Origin: Gammaproteobacteria bacterium
GTDB lineage: Bacteria > Pseudomonadota > Gammaproteobacteria > SZUA-152
Direction: 5' to 3'
Assembly: GCA_032250735.1 (NCBI GenBank)
Contig: JAVVEP010000020.1
Location: forward strand, 1-54,763
DNA: 54,763 bases
Shown: piece after piece, positions 1 to 6,305 of the stretch
Layout: every line of letters starts with the position of its first letter
Position numbering within the stretch: position 1 is the first letter of the stretch
Notes under the pieces: generated by a model
Told to the model about the DNA's origin: nothing
The model's database searches: none
What the model saw: only the letters and a program-made list of their open reading frames with translations
Program-made: the position numbers and the translations under genes

Positions 1-1
1 C

Positions 2-232
2 GCTTGGAATGATATGGGAAGAGCGAATGCTCTTGAGAAGTTACGGATTCAGGTTCTAGTCAAATTAGGGTGTGGTAGATTCAGCACTGAAAACCATTCA
101 GATATCTCTGCCCGTGAAAAATCTGGGATACCAGAGGTCTTTTGGTGGAAGTATGCAAGTAACCTAATTTTTTCCAGCTCTTTTAAAGAGAGCAGCTTTA
201 CTGCTTTCGAAAAACTATGTATATCCATGTGA
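2..232 (+). CDS. Possible 3' end of a gene cut by the window edge
   Basis: The frame is open from the left edge to a TGA at 230-232, with an internal ATG at 14. The product is about 76 residues and has no motif I recognise. Its stop lies only 5 bp from the convergent stop of the next gene, which is the spacing expected of two real convergent genes. The base composition is AT-rich like that neighbour. It could also be a chance open frame, since no ribosome-binding site precedes the ATG at 14 and the true start would lie outside the window. Confidence 0.25.
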   Translation, partial: AWNDMGRANALEKLRIQVLVKLGCGRFSTENHSDISAREKSGIPEVFWWKYASNLIFSSSFKESSFTAFEKLCISM

Positions 233-237
233 AATTG

Positions 238-825
238 TTACTTCTCTGATTTGGCTGGAAGATCATGCTCTACATAAACAACACCGCGGTGGGGAATATC
301 AAGATTTCCATTCGCCTCAAATTCTATCCAACCTTCTTTGTTTTTTGTGTCTGTAAAACTTTGACGAAATGCCTGCGGTGGTTTCTTTTTTACTTCTGAA
401 TAGCATGTGTAAACATGATCAAGAGTGACTTCTGACATGCCTTTCATTTTCTTTAGATAGTAAACAGCAACCGCATTTGTTTGTTTTGCTCCTTTTGGAT
501 TCTTTTCTTCATAGAACTCTTTAAAAGATGGAATACTGCCGTCGCCTCGTAGATCTAGGTGACGATCCAAAGAATAAGACTCTTTTCCAGAGCTGCGCTT
601 TGGTTTGGCTTCAGTAGATGCTGCTTTTTTCTTTGGAGTTGATTTCTTTTTCTTTGTAGCTGGAGTTTTTGCCTGCTCTTCAGTATTTTCATTGGAGCTG
701 GGCGCGACGCCAAGGAATTGCTCAACAAGCAAATCATATACCTTCGGTTTAACCGCCTCAGGGAACTTATCGACAATTTTTGATATTTCTACTAATTCTT
801 GTTTTAGTTCTTCATATGAAGCCAT
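238..825 (-). CDS. Hypothetical lysine-rich two-part protein
   Basis: I do not recognise this 195-residue protein. The N-terminal part (about 1-45) is a predicted helical segment beginning MASYEELKQELVEISKIVDK. It is followed by a low-complexity Lys/Ala/Thr/Pro linker (about 48-80) and a C-terminal globular region (about 85-190) with many aromatic residues (FKEFYEEKNP, AVAVYYLKK, GVVYVEHDLP). There is no signal peptide or membrane segment, so it is probably cytoplasmic. A GGGAG ribosome-binding site lies 7 bases before the ATG. The gene is AT-rich relative to the hydrogenase genes next door and sits alone at the accessory end, which suggests horizontal transfer. The basic linker would suit nucleic-acid binding, but that is inference only. 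Confidence 0.7.
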   Translation of the reverse strand: MASYEELKQELVEISKIVDKFPEAVKPKVYDLLVEQFLGVAPSSNENTEEQAKTPATKKKKSTPKKKAASTEAKPKRSSGKESYSLDRHLDLRGDGSIPSFKEFYEEKNPKGAKQTNAVAVYYLKKMKGMSEVTLDHVYTCYSEVKKKPPQAFRQSFTDTKNKEGWIEFEANGNLDIPHRGVVYVEHDLPAKSEK

Positions 826-1174
826 TAATTATCTCCCTTTAATTACTCTTTACTACGCCTAACAGTGAATGGACGTCAAACTGACGTGGAAAACTACGTC
901 ACTTTGACGCATATTATGCACCCCTTGTTTTGTTCAGGGTATTAGTACACCTTTTCCACCTGATCCGCAAATGTGGATTCCACCGCTCCTTTCAACCAGT
1001 TATCTTTAGTTAGGGATTTCTAATATGCATGGAGCTGTCGGCTGCATGCCCCTTTCAGCAGGCGGAAATATTTCACATTGACGCATATTACTCATGCCCC
1101 CTGCATTGGCTCAATTTCACCTGACAGGAAGCCACTATGAATAAGCCTTCGCGTTCGCCGCTCCTTAAGGAAGC
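826..1174. other. Intergenic accessory DNA with a 13-bp direct repeat
   Basis: No gene is visible here. The sequence TTGACGCATATTA occurs twice in direct orientation (904-916 and 1078-1090), each copy followed within a few bases by a C-rich tract. The interval between them is AT-rich with no open frame of note. The copies could be regulator sites, or the remains of a duplicated target or attachment site at the island edge; neither can be shown from the sequence. Confidence 0.4.
874..909. promoter_or_regulatory. Imperfect inverted repeat, probable operator/promoter of the 238-825 gene
   Basis: Arms CGTCAAACTGACGT (874-887) and ACGTCACTTTGACG (896-909) are inverted copies with one mismatch and an 8-base spacer. 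They begin about 49 bp upstream of the minus-strand start at 825. On that strand the inner arm contains TTGACG, followed after 18 bases by TAGTAA, so a sigma70-like promoter may overlap the repeat. This layout fits a repressor-controlled gene; no regulator is visible nearby. Confidence 0.45.
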
Positions 1175-1339
1175 CAGGTAGGGTGGGCACGTTTTTTGTG
1201 CCCACGCGGTACCACCCACAATCAACTTTCGTGATCCCATACAGCATCACCCGAATCCCCTACGCCATACGTCCTTATCATTTTCAGCATTCCATTCACC
1301 CATGCCGCGTGGGCACAAAAAACGTGCCCACCCTACCTG
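1175..1339. repeat. Palindromic dispersed repeat (REP/MITE-like), full copy 1
   Basis: This 165-bp element is bounded by CAGGTAGGGTGGGCAC on the left and its inverse complement on the right. Each end is itself a hairpin: GTGGGCAC and GTGCCCAC separated by a T-rich or A-rich loop, followed inward by GCGG or CCGC. The core of about 95 bp (from about 1209 to 1304) carries ACAGCATCACCCGAAT. A second full copy lies at about 43336-43496 and a single-hairpin copy at 43177-43215. The right end runs into the hydrogenase alpha gene and supplies its stop codon. No coding capacity is seen, so if mobile it depends on a protein encoded elsewhere. Confidence 0.85.
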
Positions 1340-3198
1340 ACAGCCAACAGCTCGGCACGTATAGCCTGGAGCAGCTGTTCCCTTGCCTCGCTGGAATACT
1401 GCCGGTCGGTGTCGCCCCGGGTTTCGAGACCCAATATCAGTAGCTGGGGGGGTAATTGTTGCAGGGTGTCGGCGAGTGCCAGTGTTTCGGCCAGGCCGAG
1501 GTTATGGCTGGAGTGGTGGTGGTTGCGGGCAATGGCCTGGGCATTGGCCGTGATGTCCCCTATTTTTAGTTTGACCAGCCTGCCGGGGGGCTGGCCGGTG
1601 GCCATGGCGTCGATGAGGATGACGCGGTCGGTGTGTTGCATGGCTTCGATGAGGCTAGTGCCGGGGCGATCCAGGCTCAGGAAGCTGAGGCCGGCCTGCT
1701 GGCGGAGGGTTTTGTCCTGTTGCAATCGCTCGACGATCTCCCAGCCCAGTGTGTCGCTGCCGTTTGGGGAGCCGATGCCGATCACCAGAATTGATGGCTG
1801 CTGGTCATGGCCGGTTTGGAGAGAAGCGTTTCGGAGAGAAGCTGTCGCAGTGTCGCTGTTGGTTTCCGTTTGCGCGGTGGTATCGTGCACCGACAGGGTG
1901 AGGAAGTGGGTGGCGCAGGAGATGCAGGGGTCGTAGTTGCGGATCACCTTTTCGGCGTGCAGGCGCAGTACGTCCGGGGCCTTGTCCAGACCGAGGTTGC
2001 GCAGTGACTGTGCCAGGTCCTGTTCGATGCGGGCCTGGTTCTGGCTGGTGGGCGGGACGATGCGCGCCGCTGTTATGCGTCCGTCGCTTTGCAGCTCATA
2101 GCGATGCCATAGCAGTCCGCGGGGGGCCTCGGTGCAGCCGAAGCCGGTGCCGGCGCTGGCCTGCACCTCGACCCGGGAGTGCGTCGGGTAGTGATAGGCC
2201 TCTAACAGTGAGTGGGCGTCACAGACCGCCGCATGCATTTCCACGGCGCGGGCGATGATGCTGTGAAACATATTGCGCGAGGGAAACACGATGCCGATGT
2301 CATCCAGCAAGGCGCGGGTTTCCGTTGGCAGTCGGTCCAGGTTCAGGTTGAGCCGTGCCAGCGGTCCCAGCAGATAGGGCTGGCCCTGTAGCAGGCAATG
2401 CAGGGCGGTGGAATGCGGGATGTGGTGTTCGCTAAAGTACTGCTCGAAGGCTTCGATGCCGATATCCAGCCCCTGATCGGAGACGATGCGGCCGCCAGTG
2501 ATCGGATAGGTCTGCGGCTGTCGGAGCGAGACCGAGATAAAGTCCTGTTCATCGTGGGGCAGGTCCAGCGCGGCCACCCAGCGCAGCACGGCCTCGGCAT
2601 CCGGCTTTGCCGTGGCCAGCCGTTGCAGCATCGCGCGGACCTCCTCCGGCTGCGGCGCGCGGGTAAAGCCGCCGACACAGGCCCCCACCGGGTGTACCGA
2701 GCGCGCGCCGAACAGGGCGATCAGATCGTTGCCCAGCGCCTGCAGGCGCAGGCCACGGCGCACGGCCTCGTCGTTGTCCCTGGCCATCTCGATGATGCTG
2801 TTCACCCCCAGAAAGTCCGGGGCGGCGAGCATGTGCACATGCAGGCTATGGCTCTGCAACCACTCACCGCAATACATCACCCGGCGCATCGCCTCGGTCC
2901 ATGGGGTGACCGGGGTGTGAAAGATCGCCTCCAGTGCCTGCACCGCCGTCATCTGATAGGCGACCGGGCAGATGCCGCAGATGCGCGCAACCGTATCCAG
3001 CACCTCGCGGTAGCTGCGCCCCTCGAGAAACTTTTCAAAAAACCGCGGCGGCTCAAAGATGCGCAGTTTCAGGTCGGTGATTTTGCCGTCTTCGATGCGC
3101 AGATCCAGCGCCCCCTCGCCCTCGACCCGCGCCAGTACCGGCACATTGATGTTGATGGTTTTGTTGGTGGTGTTGTTGGGCGTGTTGTCAGCTGTCAT
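1333..3198 (-). CDS. Group 3b-type [NiFe]-hydrogenase large (alpha) subunit fused to its maturation endopeptidase
   Basis: Catalytic subunit of a soluble NAD(P)-linked [NiFe] hydrogenase. Residues 1-431 are a normal large subunit: nickel ligands come from RxCGxC (R72, C74, C77) and from the C-terminal DPCxxCxxH motif (D423, C425, C428, H431). In this enzyme family a separate protease cuts just after that final His once nickel is inserted. Here the frame continues through a Thr/Ser/Asp-rich linker (about 432-466) into a complete HyaD/HycI/HoxW-like endopeptidase (about 467-617), with GIGSPNGSD, ILIDAMATGQPPG and SSHNLGLAETLAL. D482, D530 and H565 are the likely metal ligands. No in-frame ATG or GTG precedes the protease domain, so it is made only as a fusion. 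The start overlaps the delta-subunit stop by 4 bp. The TAG stop lies in the adjacent dispersed repeat. Confidence 0.93.
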   Translation of the reverse strand: MTADNTPNNTTNKTININVPVLARVEGEGALDLRIEDGKITDLKLRIFEPPRFFEKFLEGRSYREVLDTVARICGICPVAYQMTAVQALEAIFHTPVTPWTEAMRRVMYCGEWLQSHSLHVHMLAAPDFLGVNSIIEMARDNDEAVRRGLRLQALGNDLIALFGARSVHPVGACVGGFTRAPQPEEVRAMLQRLATAKPDAEAVLRWVAALDLPHDEQDFISVSLRQPQTYPITGGRIVSDQGLDIGIEAFEQYFSEHHIPHSTALHCLLQGQPYLLGPLARLNLNLDRLPTETRALLDDIGIVFPSRNMFHSIIARAVEMHAAVCDAHSLLEAYHYPTHSRVEVQASAGTGFGCTEAPRGLLWHRYELQSDGRITAARIVPPTSQNQARIEQDLAQSLRNLGLDKAPDVLRLHAEKVIRNYDPCISCATHFLTLSVHDTTAQTETNSDTATASLRNASLQTGHDQQPSILVIGIGSPNGSDTLGWEIVERLQQDKTLRQQAGLSFLSLDRPGTSLIEAMQHTDRVILIDAMATGQPPGRLVKLKIGDITANAQAIARNHHHSSHNLGLAETLALADTLQQLPPQLLILGLETRGDTDRQYSSEAREQLLQAIRAELLAVR

Positions 3199-3971
3199 AG
3201 CGGCTTACCCCATTGGATGCCTTCCTGCTGGAAGCCGTCCGCCGCGCTGTTGATGAACAGGAAGCGGCGCGCCACCTCCCCGTCCACCAGCCCGAGGCCG
3301 GACAGCCGCCGCGCCAGGGCATGGCTGTTGATGTTTTCCGCGGGGCCATAACAGGCGTAGCAGTCCCGGCCAAAGGCGGGACACAGGGCCCCGCAGCCGG
3401 TGCGGGTGACGGGCCCCATGCAGGGTTCGCCCTTGGCCACCATCACGCACACCAGGTTGCGGCGCTTGCAGTCGAGGCAGACCTTGTCGCGCTCCTCGAC
3501 CGGCGACACGCCGAACAACAGGGCGCGCACCGCCGCCATGATCTGCCGGCTGTTGACCGGGCAGCCCCACAGCTCCAGGTCCACCTTGACATGGGCGCGG
3601 ATCGGCGTGGAGGTGTCGAGCGTGTTGATGTGTTCCGGTGAGGCATAGATGCCCGCCACCCAGGCCTGGGCATCGGCCATATTGCGCAGCGCCTGCAGGC
3701 CGCCACTGGTGGCACAGGCGCCGATGGTGATCAGATAATTGCTGTTGGCGCGGATCCGCTGAATCCGTTGCAGGTCGTGTGGCGTGCTGATGCTGCCCTC
3801 CACAAAGGCGATGTCGACACTGGCCTCTTCGTCCTGCGGGCCGGCCTCGGCAAAGTGCAGGATGGTGACCAGCTGACTCAGGGCGAGCAGGTCCTCGCCC
3901 AGGTTGAGAAACGCCAGCTGACAGCCATCGCAGGAACTGAATTTGTGCACGGCCACGGTGGGCTTGGTCAT
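3195..3971 (-). CDS. Group 3b-type [NiFe]-hydrogenase small (delta) subunit
   Basis: Electron-transfer small subunit, 258 residues, partner of the large subunit. The proximal-cluster motif CDGCQ (about 14-18) is followed by GACAT, LWGCPVN and a C-terminal set of cysteines (CLDCKRRNLVC, GEPCMGPVTRTGCGALCP, CYACYG) that would hold further 4Fe-4S clusters. There is no Tat signal, which fits a cytoplasmic group 3 enzyme rather than a membrane-bound uptake hydrogenase. A strong ribosome-binding site (GGAGTCGGAGG) precedes the ATG. Its stop overlaps the alpha start by 4 bp. A gap of about 150 bp separates it from the gamma gene, the only sizeable gap in the operon, and could hold a secondary promoter. 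Confidence 0.93.
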   Translation of the reverse strand: MTKPTVAVHKFSSCDGCQLAFLNLGEDLLALSQLVTILHFAEAGPQDEEASVDIAFVEGSISTPHDLQRIQRIRANSNYLITIGACATSGGLQALRNMADAQAWVAGIYASPEHINTLDTSTPIRAHVKVDLELWGCPVNSRQIMAAVRALLFGVSPVEERDKVCLDCKRRNLVCVMVAKGEPCMGPVTRTGCGALCPAFGRDCYACYGPAENINSHALARRLSGLGLVDGEVARRFLFINSAADGFQQEGIQWGKPL

Positions 3972-4130
3972 GGTTCCTCCGACTCCTTCTATATAGACAT
4001 AGACCGTAGTGGCCTGGGCCCTGCCTGAACGTCAGTTAATGTCATTTCTAACAACCTGCTTTCGACAGTTATAAATCATGGACTTATATCCCTTTTCTAG
4101 AATCCAGATCAGCCTGAAAGCGGGCGTCTC

Positions 4131-4976
4131 CTAAAATCCCTTCACGTCAAACAGACTCGCGACCTGTTCATAACAGAACACCGGGCCGTCCTTGCAGACG
4201 AAGCGGCTGCCGTACTGGCAGTGGCCGCAGTGGCCCAGCGCGCACTGCATGTTGCGCTCCATGGACAGCCACAGGTGCGAAGGCGCGATGCCCGCCTCCT
4301 GCATATGCTTGATCACCACATGCATCATGCCTTCCGGGCCACACATCATCACCATCGCCTGCTGGGGATCAAACACCAGGTGGTCGAACAGGTCCGTCAC
4401 CCGGCCGATGTGCCAGGGCCACAGGGCGCTGCCCTGATCGGCGGCCAGCAGCACGGTGGTATCGGGCAGCTCGCGCCATTGATCGAAGCGCTCGCGCCAG
4501 ATGAAGTCGTCGGAGTGTTTTACGCCCTGCACGATATTGAGGTGCCCGAAGCGCTCGCGGCGCTGGGCGATGTAGTTGATCACCGAGACCACCGGGGCGC
4601 AGCCCAGGCCGCCGGTGACCACCACCACATCGTGCCGTTCCGCCGCCTGCATCGGCCAGCCGCGGCCATAGGGGCCGCGCAGGCCGATGCGATCCCCCGT
4701 CCTGAGCCGGGCCATGCCCTGGGTGACCCGGCCGACGATGCGGATGGTGTGATCGACAATCTGCGCGTCGCGGGGATCCGAGACGATGGAGATGGCCACC
4801 TCGCCCACGCCGTAGAGATACAGCATGTTGAACTGGCCCGGTTCGAACTGGTAGCGCGCCTGCACGGCGGGATCGGTAAACCGCAGGCGCAGGGTAATCA
4901 GGCTGGGGGATTCCTGGATACGCTCCACGATTTCCGCCTCGTGGGGCAGGTACAGCTCGCCGCTCGCCGCGCTCAT
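4131..4976 (-). CDS. Group 3b-type hydrogenase gamma subunit (FAD/NAD(P)-binding reductase)
   Basis: Diaphorase-type subunit that passes electrons between the iron-sulfur clusters and NAD(P). It is a ferredoxin-NADP reductase-like protein of 281 residues. The FAD-binding barrel (about 1-100) contains FEPGQFNMLYLYGVGE. The nucleotide-binding half contains VVTGGLGCAPVVSVINY and MMCGPEGMM. The C-terminus has a 2Fe-2S-type cysteine cluster (CALGHCGHCQYGSRFVC), as in dihydroorotate dehydrogenase electron-transfer subunits. I place the start at the ATG at 4976, which overlaps the beta stop by 4 bp and begins MSAASGELYL; the longer frame upstream lies inside beta and is not credible. It is cotranscribed with beta. 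Confidence 0.92.
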   Translation of the reverse strand: MSAASGELYLPHEAEIVERIQESPSLITLRLRFTDPAVQARYQFEPGQFNMLYLYGVGEVAISIVSDPRDAQIVDHTIRIVGRVTQGMARLRTGDRIGLRGPYGRGWPMQAAERHDVVVVTGGLGCAPVVSVINYIAQRRERFGHLNIVQGVKHSDDFIWRERFDQWRELPDTTVLLAADQGSALWPWHIGRVTDLFDHLVFDPQQAMVMMCGPEGMMHVVIKHMQEAGIAPSHLWLSMERNMQCALGHCGHCQYGSRFVCKDGPVFCYEQVASLFDVKGF

Positions 4977-6103
4977 GTCGAGGCCCCCTGCTCCGCGGGC
5001 TGGCCACAGATGGCAGCCGCCTCTTCGGTGATGTCGATACCCACCGGGCACCAGGTCACGCAGCGCCCACAGCCCACGCAGCCGGAGCGCCCGTACTGGT
5101 CATGCCAGCTGCCCAGTTTGTGGGTCAGCCATTGCCGGTAGCGTTTTGCGGTATCGGCCCGCAGGGTCAGGCCGTGGATGTAGCTGTGGCCCGGGGTAAA
5201 ACAGGAATCCCACTCGCGCTGATGGATACTCAACTCGCCACTGATGGCGGGGGTCTCGGTGGACGTGTGGCAGAAACAGGTCGGGCACACCGAGGTGCAG
5301 TTGCCGCAGCTCAGGCAGCGCTCGGCCACCTCCGCCCAACGGGGATGGTGCAGGTTGGCGAACAGGGCCTGGTTGAGATTGCGTGACGGCAGTCGGCGTT
5401 GCTGGACACGGGCGGACTGTTGCATGTCGGCCTCCACCTGCTGGAGCTGGTGCTGGGTGACCGGCTGCAGGGGCAGCGCCTGCATCTGCTGCTTGCCCAG
5501 ATCGCTGTGCGCCTCCAGCACAAAGCCGTCGTCCTGTTCGGTCAGCACCAGGTCATAGCCGTAACGCGCCTGCGGTCCGTCGCCGGTGGAGGCACAAAAG
5601 CAGGTATCGGCGGGATGGGTGCAGTTCACCGCCACCAGCAGCATCTGCTGGCGGCGGGCCAGGTAATAGGGATCCGGATAGGCCTGTTGCAGGAAGTGCT
5701 GGTCGTGGATGTACAGTGCCGCCAGATCGCAGGCGCGCACCCCCAGCACGGCCGTCGGTCGATGATCCGGCTGGGTGATCGTAAAACGCATCGTCCCCTG
5801 CGCATCGCGCTCGCAGGACCACAGGCTCTCCTGCGGCGCAAACACCAGCGGCTTCAGAGCCTGCGGGCCATTGGCCCAGGCAAAATAGCGGGGGCTGTCG
5901 GTCTCGGTAAGACGGTATTCACCGGGTCGCTGTCGGTCACGGATGCCCTGCGGCAGCGCCGTGACCGAACTCAGCTCATCAAACACAATCGCCCCGTCCC
6001 GCACCATGGGGCCGATGCAGCGATAACCGGCGCCCTGCAAGACATCGAGCAGACTCTGGAGTTCGTTATGCGCTAAAAACCCGACATCCTGATTCATGTT
6101 CAC
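4973..6103 (-). CDS. Group 3b-type hydrogenase beta subunit (4Fe-4S protein)
   Basis: Iron-sulfur subunit that wires the gamma reductase to the hydrogenase module, 376 residues, first gene of the operon. It carries two ferredoxin-like motifs near the C-terminus, CLSCGNCTSVCPTCFC (about 263-278) and CVGCGRCVTWCPVGI (about 341-355). A central region has VLGVRACDLAAL and CxCASTGDGP, typical of the sulfhydrogenase beta and anaerobic sulfite reductase A family. In that family the enzyme can use protons or polysulfide as acceptor in vitro, so a role in sulfur reduction is possible but not shown. The promoter must lie in the 200-bp divergent interval shared with the cytochrome-porin gene. Confidence 0.92.
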   Translation of the reverse strand: MNMNQDVGFLAHNELQSLLDVLQGAGYRCIGPMVRDGAIVFDELSSVTALPQGIRDRQRPGEYRLTETDSPRYFAWANGPQALKPLVFAPQESLWSCERDAQGTMRFTITQPDHRPTAVLGVRACDLAALYIHDQHFLQQAYPDPYYLARRQQMLLVAVNCTHPADTCFCASTGDGPQARYGYDLVLTEQDDGFVLEAHSDLGKQQMQALPLQPVTQHQLQQVEADMQQSARVQQRRLPSRNLNQALFANLHHPRWAEVAERCLSCGNCTSVCPTCFCHTSTETPAISGELSIHQREWDSCFTPGHSYIHGLTLRADTAKRYRQWLTHKLGSWHDQYGRSGCVGCGRCVTWCPVGIDITEEAAAICGQPAEQGAST

Positions 6104-6305
6104 CCAGCCACATCGCCCTATTGATGAAAGAGAATATTACCCCGCCAGTGTAGCCGCATTCTCCAGCGGATAGCACCCGGCGGCCGGGTCACGCCCTGCC
6201 AGCTCCGTTGCTGGGGAAAATATTCACTATGCTTACTAAGTGCACAACGCTGAGAACACAACGGATTGGCGCGATGACTTCGCATTAACGATAGGAGAGA
6301 CTGCA
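6104..6305. promoter_or_regulatory. Divergent promoter region of the hydrogenase operon and the cytochrome-porin gene
   Basis: This 202-bp interval separates two genes transcribed away from each other, so it should hold promoters for both. An AGGAGA ribosome-binding site at about 6293-6298 precedes the ATG at 6306. I did not find a convincing sigma54 (GG-N10-GC) element or a clear sigma70 pair. Shared control of hydrogenase and porin expression is an inference from the arrangement. Confidence 0.5.

Noticed and set aside
191..208. AGCAG-CTTTA-CTGCT hairpin followed by TTC near the left edge
   Set aside because: The stem is only five base pairs and lies inside a possible reading frame, so it is not supported as a terminator.
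1432..1935. Possibility that the hydrogenase-protease fusion is an assembly or frameshift artefact
   Set aside because: The frame is continuous across about 500 bp, the linker has normal codons, and no separate start codon precedes the protease domain. Only read data could fully exclude it.
2398..3351. A 317-codon open frame on the plus strand opposite the hydrogenase alpha and delta genes
   Set aside because: It is a GC-rich shadow of the minus-strand genes, with no ribosome-binding site and no recognisable motif.
4221..5141. A 306-codon plus-strand frame opposite the gamma and beta subunits
   Set aside because: It mirrors the hydrogenase genes and its translation is His/Ala-rich without domain features.
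6200..6300. A sigma54 promoter (GG-N10-GC) upstream of the cytochrome-porin gene
   Set aside because: The closest candidate has 12 bases between GG and GC, which is the wrong spacing.
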